Assembly: GCF_004365915.1 (NCBI RefSeq)
Contig: NZ_SODI01000001.1
Location: 2,728,001-2,792,000, forward strand
From: Cryobacterium psychrophilum
GTDB taxonomy: Bacteria > Actinomycetota > Actinomycetes > Actinomycetales > Microbacteriaceae
Direction: 5' to 3'
DNA: 64,000 nucleotides
Shown here: piece after piece, positions 54,460-62,076 of the stretch
Layout: each line of letters starts with the position of its first letter
How positions within the stretch are numbered: the first letter of the stretch is position 1
The notes under the pieces: generated by a model
The model's database searches: none
The model's input: only the letters and a program-made list of their open reading frames with translations
Told to the model about the DNA's origin: nothing
Position numbers and translations under genes: made by a program

Positions 54460-57054
54460 CTACCGGGCGGGGAGCAGACGTAGCGTGTCGGTGGCGCTCG
54501 TTGTGAGTGCTGCCGGCGTGAAGGGCCATGGCCTGGTCTCGTTCCGCTGCCACAGTGGTGTCTGGTCCACGTAGTTGGGGTGAAAGGCATGGCCGGAGGC
54601 CCCGGTGAGGTTGATCCACACGGACTGGTCGAAGTCGGCGAGGCTGATCACCTGCCGCATTGAGGGAACCCAGTCCACCTCGTAGCCCGCCGTGGCGTCA
54701 GAGCCCTGTGCGTTCACCACCGAGGATCCACCACCAAGCTCGTACGGACCGCGGTTCAGCAGCCACTCGATGGGTGCGATGCCCGATTTGCCGAGGCTCT
54801 GGTTGGTCAGCTCAAGCGTGTGGAGGTGTCCCCAGTCCCACGTGGACACGTCGTCGCCCATACGCCTGGTGCCCTCGGCGGCGGCATCTTGGAGCACTCG
54901 CTTGAGCATGCTCGACTGGCTGACTGCTCCGAGGCGCTTGTTGGTCCACCAGGGAGATGACGGCTCGGCGAGCAGGCCCGTGACGACCGCGAACGAGCGG
55001 TCGCCCCCGGCCATGCCCGTCCCTTCCGGGAGTGTTCCGTTGAACATCTCGTCGAGCAGGGTATGCCAGACGAGGTTGAAGTAGCCGGCGGCCGCGCTGT
55101 CGGCCGCCACCGTGAAGTCCCAGTCCTCGAACAGCTTCTGCGCCTCGGCGGCCGTTCCACTGGCCGGGATGGTCTGCAGCACCGGTACGAGCGCGGCGGC
55201 AATGGCGCTGTATTCGTCGGCCTGGATCTCGCCCATCAGATCAACCGTGAGCGGGGTGCCCGCCTCAATCAGGGCGGTGAGCCGCTTCGTGATCCGGTCT
55301 GCCCGATACCCGAGGTCCCAGTCCGCGGTGATGAGGTGCGGGTAGCCGGGGCCGACGGCCGCGTTGTTGGCGGCGACGATGTATCCGCTCGGGGGATTGA
55401 AAACCTGCGGCAACGCGTCGAAGGGGATGTACCCGCTCCAGCCGTATTGGCTCGTCCACCCCGGCACGGGTACGGTGCCGTCACCGGTGACCCGAATCGG
55501 GATGACGCCGGGAGCCTGGTAGCCAATGTTGCCGTCGACATCGGCGTAGATGAGGTTCTGGGAGGGGACATCGAACTTCGACGCCGCGGCCCGAAAGCTC
55601 TCCCAATCGGTGGCGCGGCTCATCGCGAAGATAGCGGATGCGGTGCGCCCGGGAGTCAGCGCCGTCCACTGCAGGGACAGCTCGTATGTCATGGCGGGAT
55701 CGGCGGTGCCCGGCAGGGCGGCGAGGCCGGCGGATTGGGGGTATTCACTGGCGATCCGGGCGAAGTCGCTTCCGCTGAGTCCGCTGACAATCGGCCCGTG
55801 CTCGGTGGACCGGATGGCGATCTTCACCCCGGGGCCGCCGGCCACCTTGATCTTCTCGTTGCGCACGAGCAGCGGTTTCGCCGCGCCGTCGTATTCATAC
55901 GTGTCGCCGGTGACCTTCTCCACGTAGAGGTCGGCAACGTCGGGTCCGAGGTTGGTGAAGCCCCAGGCCACGCGGGAATTGTGGCCGACAATCACACCGG
56001 GCAATCCGGAGAAACTGTAGCCGGCCACGTCGAAGGGGCAGTCGGCGGTGACGGTGCTGCAGCGCAGCCCCACCTGGTACCAGATCGATGGCAGCGCCGG
56101 CCCGAGGTGCAAGTCGTTGGCGAGGATCGGTTTGCCGGTGTCGGTGAGATCGCCGCCGACGACCCAGGAGTTCGACCCGATCTCTCCGCCGGCCGGTCCG
56201 AGCAGCTCCGGAACCGACTGGAGCGAGGTGCGCAGCGAAGCGAGCGCGCTCGCGTACCCGTCACCGGCGGCGAGCACGTGGGCTGTCGCCTCCGCTGCGC
56301 CTGCCGAAACGGTCGCCCCCGTGGCCGCCGCTGGTGGACCGTCCACGATGGTGGGGTGGCTGTCGTACGGGTACGACGGATGCAACTGGGCGATCTGGGC
56401 GGGATCCAGCGCGGTCGCCAGCTCGGCGCGGTCGATCTCATCGTCGAGGTTGGAGCGCAGGTCCCACGCCATCGCCTTGATCCAGGACACGGAATCGGCC
56501 GGGGTCCACGGCTCTGGCTTATATCCCGGATTCTGCACGGCCAGAACCGCGTACTCCACCGACACGTCAGCGCCCTCGTGCGTCTTGAGGTACGCGTTGA
56601 CGCCGTCCGCATATGCCTGAAAGTACGAGAGCGTCTCCGGGTCGAGCAGCGCCACCTCTGCCTCGGCGACCGCGCGCCAGCCGAGCGTTCGAACGAACGT
56701 GTCGGTGCCCACCTGGCTCTCGCCGAAGAGCTCAGCGAGCCGTCCGGCCGTCACGTGCCGCCGAAAGTCCATCTCCCAGAACCGGTCCTGGGCGTGCACG
56801 TATCCCTCGGCCAGAAACAGATCCGTCGCCGTCGTCGCGGTGATCTGCGGGATGCCTGCCTCGTCGCGCAGGACCGTGACGGGGGCACGGAGCCCCGCAA
56901 TGTTCACCTCACCCGACAGGGTCGGAAACGAGCGCGTGACCGTCCACACCCCGAGTCCGGCGACGACGAGAACGATCGTGAGTACCACGCCGAGGCCCGC
57001 AAACAACCTTCGCCACCGGCGGTGCCGTTTGCTGCGTGGAGCGTCGGTGCCCAC
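54460..57054 (-). CDS. Penicillin acylase family Ntn-hydrolase, membrane-anchored
   Basis: This 864-residue protein starts at ATG 57054 after a basic N-terminus (PRSKRHRRWRRLFAGLG) with one transmembrane helix (about 18-40), so the enzyme faces outside. The N-terminal A-region contains GLRAPVTVLRDEAGIPQITA. The autoprocessing site is GEIGSNSWVVGG near residue 291, whose Ser becomes the new N-terminal nucleophile. The family cleaves amides, including beta-lactam side chains, acyl-homoserine lactones and cyclic lipopeptides. The substrate here is unknown. Confidence 0.9.
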   Translation of the reverse strand: MGTDAPRSKRHRRWRRLFAGLGVVLTIVLVVAGLGVWTVTRSFPTLSGEVNIAGLRAPVTVLRDEAGIPQITATTATDLFLAEGYVHAQDRFWEMDFRRHVTAGRLAELFGESQVGTDTFVRTLGWRAVAEAEVALLDPETLSYFQAYADGVNAYLKTHEGADVSVEYAVLAVQNPGYKPEPWTPADSVSWIKAMAWDLRSNLDDEIDRAELATALDPAQIAQLHPSYPYDSHPTIVDGPPAAATGATVSAGAAEATAHVLAAGDGYASALASLRTSLQSVPELLGPAGGEIGSNSWVVGGDLTDTGKPILANDLHLGPALPSIWYQVGLRCSTVTADCPFDVAGYSFSGLPGVIVGHNSRVAWGFTNLGPDVADLYVEKVTGDTYEYDGAAKPLLVRNEKIKVAGGPGVKIAIRSTEHGPIVSGLSGSDFARIASEYPQSAGLAALPGTADPAMTYELSLQWTALTPGRTASAIFAMSRATDWESFRAAASKFDVPSQNLIYADVDGNIGYQAPGVIPIRVTGDGTVPVPGWTSQYGWSGYIPFDALPQVFNPPSGYIVAANNAAVGPGYPHLITADWDLGYRADRITKRLTALIEAGTPLTVDLMGEIQADEYSAIAAALVPVLQTIPASGTAAEAQKLFEDWDFTVAADSAAAGYFNLVWHTLLDEMFNGTLPEGTGMAGGDRSFAVVTGLLAEPSSPWWTNKRLGAVSQSSMLKRVLQDAAAEGTRRMGDDVSTWDWGHLHTLELTNQSLGKSGIAPIEWLLNRGPYELGGGSSVVNAQGSDATAGYEVDWVPSMRQVISLADFDQSVWINLTGASGHAFHPNYVDQTPLWQRNETRPWPFTPAALTTSATDTLRLLPAR

Positions 57055-57175
57055 ATCACTCCCTCGTGACTAGTGCTGCATGGATGCTGTCGCCGTGCTG
57101 TCTGGTTCGAGAGTGTGCGCTCGGCTTACCCGGATGCTACTAGATTGGGGACCTCGTGACGGCTGGAGCCGGGAG

Positions 57176-58153
57176 TCAGGCGTGCAGGGCCTCGTTGAGC
57201 GCAATGCCCGTGCCACCGCGTGCAAGCACCTCGACCGCGCCGGAGACCGAGTTACGGCGGAACAGCAGGTTGGGCACACCACTGAGTGCGACGGCCTTCA
57301 CCGTGCGGAGCTGTCCGGAATTATCGCGCGGTTCGCCGACCAGTACAACCTTGGTGCCGGCGGTCACGTAGAGGCCTGCCTCTACGACCGTGTCGTCGCC
57401 GATGGCGATACCGACGCCGGAGTTGGCGCCGAGCAGCGCCCGGGCCCCGATCGAGACGCGCTGCGTGCCGCCACCGGAGAGCGTCCCCATGATGGATGCG
57501 CCGCCGCCGATATCGGAGCCGGCACTCACCACGACACCCTGGGAGATGCGCCCCTCCACCATGGACGCGCCGAGGGTGCCGGCGTTGAAGTTCACGAAGC
57601 CCTCGTGCATTACGGTGGTGCCGGGCGCCAGGTGGGCGCCAAGACGCACGCGCGAGGCATCCGCGATTCTCACGCCGGCCGGAACGACGTAGTTCAGCAG
57701 CGGCGGGAACTTATCGAGGCCGGTGGCGGAGATTCCGGCGCGCTGCAGGGCAGGGCGCATCCGGGCGAAATCGGCGGGCGTCATGGGGCCTGCGTTGGTC
57801 CAGACCACGGATGGCAAGTGGCCGAAGATGCCGTCGAGGTTGATGGTGTTGGGTGCCACAAGCAGATGGGAGAGCAGGTGCAGGCGGAGGTAGGCGTCGC
57901 TGGTTCCGGCGGGCGGCGTCAGCAGGTCGATCTCCACCATGACGGCCTCGAGGCGCACCGCGCGGCTGGCGTCGGGGCCGGCGGCCGCGCTCAGCTCGGC
58001 CGGCACGATCCAGCGGTCGCGGTTGGCGGGCAGTTCACCGAGCTGTGGGGACGGGAACCACGTGTCGAGCACGAGCCCGTCGGAAGCGACCGTAGCGAGG
58101 CCGTACCCCCAGGCGTGGACGGGGGACGTGGATTCAGACTCGCGGGTAACCAT
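57176..58153 (-). CDS. dapD: Tetrahydrodipicolinate N-succinyltransferase
   Basis: This 325-residue protein has the left-handed beta-helix hexapeptide repeats (VRLGAHLAPGTTVMHEGFVN, then GASMVEGRISQGVVVSAGSD). It is the actinobacterial DapD type, about 310-330 residues. It succinylates tetrahydrodipicolinate with succinyl-CoA in the DAP/lysine pathway. Divergent from dapE with 17 bp between starts. Confidence 0.93.
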   Translation of the reverse strand: MVTRESESTSPVHAWGYGLATVASDGLVLDTWFPSPQLGELPANRDRWIVPAELSAAAGPDASRAVRLEAVMVEIDLLTPPAGTSDAYLRLHLLSHLLVAPNTINLDGIFGHLPSVVWTNAGPMTPADFARMRPALQRAGISATGLDKFPPLLNYVVPAGVRIADASRVRLGAHLAPGTTVMHEGFVNFNAGTLGASMVEGRISQGVVVSAGSDIGGGASIMGTLSGGGTQRVSIGARALLGANSGVGIAIGDDTVVEAGLYVTAGTKVVLVGEPRDNSGQLRTVKAVALSGVPNLLFRRNSVSGAVEVLARGGTGIALNEALHA

Positions 58154-58170
58154 TCCTCTAGATTAGTAGG

Positions 58171-59286
58171 GTGTCTTCAATGCCTTCTAATCTCGCGTCC
58201 ACCACCGTAGCCCTCGACCTCACGGGTTCGAGCATCGCGCTCACCCAGCAGATCTGCGACATCGAGTCGGTCTCCGGCAACGAGGGGGCTCTCGCCGATG
58301 CGATCGCCCTCGCCCTGGCCGGCTTCGAACACCTCGAGATCATCCGCGATGGTGACACCATCGTGGCACGCACGAACCTCGGCCGCGCCCAGCGTGTGGT
58401 GATCGCCGGCCACATCGACACCGTGCCGCTCAACGGGAATCTCCCCGCCCGTTTCGAGACGATAGACGGTGTGGAGTACCTTTGGGGACGCGGAACCGTG
58501 GACATGAAAGCGGGCGTGGCTGTGCAGCTCAAGCTCGCCGCCGAGCTCGTGGAGCCCGGGGTCGACGTGACCTGGATGTGGTACGACCACGAGGAGGTCG
58601 CCGACGCCCTCAACGGCCTCGGCCGACTGGCCCGCAATCGCCCCGACCTGTTCGAGGGCGACTTCGCCATCCTCGGCGAACCCACGAACAGCGCCGTCGA
58701 GGGAGGTTGCAACGGCAACCTGCGGGTCGAGGTGCGCACCACCGGGCTGCGCGCGCACTCCGCACGCGCCTGGGTCGGCGAGAACGCCATCCACAGGGCC
58801 GCACCCATTCTCGATCTGCTCGCCGCGTATGAACCGCGTCAGATTGAGGTAGAGGGCCTCGTCTACCGTGAGGGGCTCAACGCCGTCGGCATCAGCGGCG
58901 GCATCGCCGGCAACGTCATCCCCGATGAGTGCATGGTGCACGTGAACTACCGGTTCGCGCCCAGCCGTACCGCCGACGAGGCCGAAGCCCACGTGCGCGA
59001 CCTGTTCACCGGTTACGACGTGACCGTCGTCGACCGCGCCGAGGGCGCCCGCCCCGGTCTTGACGCTCCGCTCGCGCAGCAGTTCTTGCTCGCCGTCGGC
59101 GGCAAGGCCATGCCCAAGTACGGCTGGACCGACGTTGCCCGCTTCTCCGCGCTCGGCATCCCCGCCGTCAACTACGGTCCCGGCGACCCGCTCAAGGCGC
59201 ATGCCGACGACGAACGCGTTGCGGTGCACCAGATCACCGCCTGCGAAACAGGCTTGCGGTCGTGGCTGAGCGCATCCGTTCGCTGA
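58171..59286 (+). CDS. dapE: Succinyl-diaminopimelate desuccinylase
   Basis: This 371-residue M20 metallopeptidase-fold enzyme starts at GTG 58171 (an ATG at 58180 is possible). Zinc ligands are in IAGHIDTVP and GRGTVDMKAGVA, and the DHEEVAD segment carries the general base Glu. It releases succinate to give LL-diaminopimelate. The downstream gene starts within its last 25 bp. Confidence 0.93.
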   Translation: MSSMPSNLASTTVALDLTGSSIALTQQICDIESVSGNEGALADAIALALAGFEHLEIIRDGDTIVARTNLGRAQRVVIAGHIDTVPLNGNLPARFETIDGVEYLWGRGTVDMKAGVAVQLKLAAELVEPGVDVTWMWYDHEEVADALNGLGRLARNRPDLFEGDFAILGEPTNSAVEGGCNGNLRVEVRTTGLRAHSARAWVGENAIHRAAPILDLLAAYEPRQIEVEGLVYREGLNAVGISGGIAGNVIPDECMVHVNYRFAPSRTADEAEAHVRDLFTGYDVTVVDRAEGARPGLDAPLAQQFLLAVGGKAMPKYGWTDVARFSALGIPAVNYGPGDPLKAHADDERVAVHQITACETGLRSWLSASVR

Positions 59287-60530
59287 ACCGACAGCTCATG
59301 GCCGGCAGGGTGACCGGCAGCGGAAACGGCGTTTCGGAACGGATGCCGGCGGTGTGGCGGGCGCGCTATCGGCTCACACCATGGTGGGCTCGCGTTCTGA
59401 TCGTGTGGGCGCTGTCCCGCGTCGTGACGACCACGCTGATTCTCATGCTCGCGCGGGTTCAGGGCGAGAACGCCTGGACCGGTGCCAACCCGAACTACGT
59501 GGACTTCGCCACCATGTGGGACGGACGTTGGTACAACATCGTCGCCGTGAGCGGGTACCCCACGGTTCTGCCGCTTACCGCCGCCGGCCAGATTGGTGAG
59601 AACGCGTGGGCGTTCATGCCGGGCTACCCCGTCGTCGCCCGTTCGCTGATGATCCTGAGTGGGCAGGAATGGGCGCCGGTTGCGGTCTTCGTGTCGGTGG
59701 CATTCAGCGCCGGAACGGCGCTGCTGTTCTACCGGCTGATGAACCGGATGCTCGATTCCTCGACGGCCCTGTTCTCGGTGGTGCTGTTCTGCGTGGCCCC
59801 GCTCTCGCCCCTGCTGCAGTTCGGCTACGCCGAGTCGATGTACCTGTTCTTTCTCACGCTCGCGTTGTACCTGCTGCTCGAGCGTCGTTACGGGCTGCTG
59901 TTCCCGACGATTGCCGTGATGGCGCTCACCCGGCCGAGTGGGCTCGCCTTTGCCCTCGCGATGGGGTTGCATGTGGTCTTGCGCTTTGTGACGCGTGTCA
60001 GGGACCCGTTTGGTGGGCGGGAGCGGATGCTCGCGGTATCCGTCGCGATTTTCAGCGGGGTGATGGGCCTGGCGTGGCCTGTTGCAGCGTGGATCGTCAC
60101 GGGGAGCCTCACGGCGTACACGGATACCGAGCTCGCGTGGCGTGCACCGTATATCGGCTACCAGGAGCTCGTGCCGTTCGCGGCGTGGTTCCAGAGCGGC
60201 GTGTGGTGGCTCGGCTCGCCGCAGGGGATCCTCGTGGTCATCGCCCTCATCGTTGCGTTCACGCTGGTCATGTTCACTCCCGCCGTTCGACGACTCGGCG
60301 TCGATCTCCGATTCTGGGTGGCGAGCTACGCGCTGTACCTGCTCGCCGTGTTTTTTCCGCAGTCAAGCACGTTCCGACTGCTGATGCCGTTGTTCCCGCT
60401 GCTCGGCGCGGTTGCCATGCCGCGGCATCCGCTCTACCGAATCGGTATCGTCCTGCTGCTTGTTGCGGCACAATGGGGGTGGCTGTTGATCTGCTGGGGA
60501 GTGGACGGACGTGACTGGACGCCACCATAA
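59262..60530 (+). CDS. PIG-V-like membrane mannosyltransferase
   Basis: This 422-residue polytopic protein overlaps the dapE end by 25 bp. It has about ten transmembrane helices. The first outer loop holds WDGRWYNIVAVSGYP with the acidic residue typical of GT-C enzymes, followed by AFMPGYPVVARSLM. PIG-V/DUF2029-like actinobacterial proteins use polyprenyl-phosphate mannose to decorate lipids or glycans. The acceptor is unknown. Confidence 0.8.
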   Translation: MAERIRSLNRQLMAGRVTGSGNGVSERMPAVWRARYRLTPWWARVLIVWALSRVVTTTLILMLARVQGENAWTGANPNYVDFATMWDGRWYNIVAVSGYPTVLPLTAAGQIGENAWAFMPGYPVVARSLMILSGQEWAPVAVFVSVAFSAGTALLFYRLMNRMLDSSTALFSVVLFCVAPLSPLLQFGYAESMYLFFLTLALYLLLERRYGLLFPTIAVMALTRPSGLAFALAMGLHVVLRFVTRVRDPFGGRERMLAVSVAIFSGVMGLAWPVAAWIVTGSLTAYTDTELAWRAPYIGYQELVPFAAWFQSGVWWLGSPQGILVVIALIVAFTLVMFTPAVRRLGVDLRFWVASYALYLLAVFFPQSSTFRLLMPLFPLLGAVAMPRHPLYRIGIVLLLVAAQWGWLLICWGVDGRDWTPP

Positions 60531-60624
60531 GTTGCAACCCGGCGTCGGCGATTTGGGGCAAATTTTCGTCTCGGGCCGCAATGGTCGATAATAGACATTA
60601 CAAAGACGAATGGAAGGGGAGTTC

Positions 60625-60801
60625 ATGGCGGCCATGAAGCCACGGACCGGAGACGGGCCAATGGAGGCTGTAAAGGAGGGGCGACTGATCATCGTGCGTG
60701 TGCCGCTCGAAGGTGGGGGTCGACTCGTCGTCTCTGTGAACGACGCTGAGGCCAAAGAACTCCACGACGCGCTTGCCGGAGTGGTCAACGTAGTCAGGTA
60801 G
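60625..60801 (+). CDS. DUF3117 small protein
   Basis: This 58-residue protein starts at ATG 60625 after GGAAGGGGA (MAAMKPRTGDGPMEAVKEGR). It is nearly invariant across actinobacteria and contains IIVRVPLEGGGRLVVSVNDA. The function is unknown. It has its own promoter region (60531-60624) and terminator. Confidence 0.92.
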   Translation: MAAMKPRTGDGPMEAVKEGRLIIVRVPLEGGGRLVVSVNDAEAKELHDALAGVVNVVR

Positions 60802-60811
60802 CCTCACACAG

Positions 60812-60858
60812 AACGGCTGCACCTTCCTGTTCGCAGGAAGGTGCAGCCGTTATTTTTT
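60812..60858 (+). terminator. Intrinsic terminator after DUF3117
   Basis: AACGGCTGCACCTTCCTG pairs with CAGGAAGGTGCAGCCGTT around a short loop, and TATTTTTTG follows. It also ends the convergent methyltransferase on the other strand. Confidence 0.9.
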
Positions 60859-60860
60859 GC

Positions 60861-61493
60861 CTAGGCGCGTAGCTTGGTGATCTGAAGCAGGCCGTCGCCC
60901 ACGGGAGAGAGAGCGCTGATCACCGCGTTCGAGGACGCGATCTCGGTGAGCAGGGTGCGAAAACCGGTCGCGACGTCATCGCGCTTGGCCGGGTCTGCCA
61001 CACGACCGCGCCACAGGGCGTGGGCCACGAGCACGGTCCCGCCGGGCCTGGCAAGTCGCAGTCCATGCTCCACGTACTCGATCACGGACTGCGGGTCCGC
61101 GTCGATGAAGACGATGTCGTAGGAGTTCTCGTTCATGCGCGGCAGAACGTCCCCGGCCCTGCCGGTGATGAGGCGCACGCGGTTCGCCGGCACCTTCGCC
61201 TCGAGGAAGTTGGCCTTGGCATGCTGCAGGTGGTCGACCTCCGTGTCGATCGACGTGAGCATCGCCCCCGGCGCTCCCCTCAGCAGCCACAGCCCGGAGA
61301 CACCGGCGCCCGTGCCGACTTCGAGGATGCTTCGGGCACCGGTTGCGGCGGCCAGCACGGCCGCCTGGGCACCAACGGACGGCGCGATCGCGTCAATCCC
61401 CAGCTCCAGGGACTGCTGCCGGGCCTTGGCCACGGCTTCGGACTCGACGACAGAGTCGTCGGAGAATTTCCAGTTCAATACGATGTCAGACAC
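60861..61493 (-). CDS. Class I SAM-dependent O-methyltransferase
   Basis: This 210-residue protein has a SAM-binding motif ILEVGTGAGVSGLWLL near residue 56 and the acidic YDIVFIDADP motif near 126, which fit the cation-dependent O-methyltransferase (COMT-like) group. Its start is ATG 61493. The acceptor is unknown. Divergent from tatB. Confidence 0.88.
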   Translation of the reverse strand: MSDIVLNWKFSDDSVVESEAVAKARQQSLELGIDAIAPSVGAQAAVLAAATGARSILEVGTGAGVSGLWLLRGAPGAMLTSIDTEVDHLQHAKANFLEAKVPANRVRLITGRAGDVLPRMNENSYDIVFIDADPQSVIEYVEHGLRLARPGGTVLVAHALWRGRVADPAKRDDVATGFRTLLTEIASSNAVISALSPVGDGLLQITKLRA

Positions 61494-61579
61494 AGTTCGC
61501 TCCAGTTGATGAATAGGTCAAGACTATGGCCGCAGTCGACATGGTCGGTGGATGCCTCGCCGAGCGATATTCTGGGGTT

Positions 61580-61978
61580 ATGTTCGGTTTGACGTTTGAG
61601 AAGATCCTCATCATCGGGATCATCGCCGTCTTCCTGCTCGGACCCGACAAATTGCCGCATTACGCGGCCCAACTGGCCCGCCTCGTGCGGCAGCTGCGCG
61701 ACATGGCCAACGGGGCCAAGGAACGCATCCGTGACGAGATGGGCCCGGAGTTCGACGAACTGGACTGGAAGAAACTCGATCCGCGCCAGTACGATCCCCG
61801 CCGCATCATTCGGGAAGCCCTCACCGAGGAAGAGCCGCTCAAAGAGCAATCGGCGACCCTGTCCCGGGCCAGCCCGGCCGCCGCGTCACTGCTCGCGACG
61901 ACCGCCGGCACCGCAGCCCTCACCCCCCTCACACCCGCGGCGCTGACGAGGGCTCCTTTCGATCTCGAGGCCACGTAG
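61580..61978 (+). CDS. tatB: Twin-arginine translocase component TatB
   Basis: This 132-residue protein starts at ATG 61580 (MFGLTFEKILIIGIIAVFLL), one N-terminal membrane helix followed by GPDKLPHYAAQLARLVRQLR, the TatB amphipathic helix. The length is typical. An in-frame ATG 61526 overlaps upstream control sequence. TatB recognises twin-arginine substrates such as EfeB. Confidence 0.9.
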   Translation: MFGLTFEKILIIGIIAVFLLGPDKLPHYAAQLARLVRQLRDMANGAKERIRDEMGPEFDELDWKKLDPRQYDPRRIIREALTEEEPLKEQSATLSRASPAAASLLATTAGTAALTPLTPAALTRAPFDLEAT

Positions 61979-62076
61979 AGCCGCACCGCGAACGCGGGCG
62001 AATGCTGGCGGCGGTGGGAGGCGACCGCTAGGCTGCCACTCACGAGCAGAACGCACTCCAGAGAAGCGGGTGGCAG

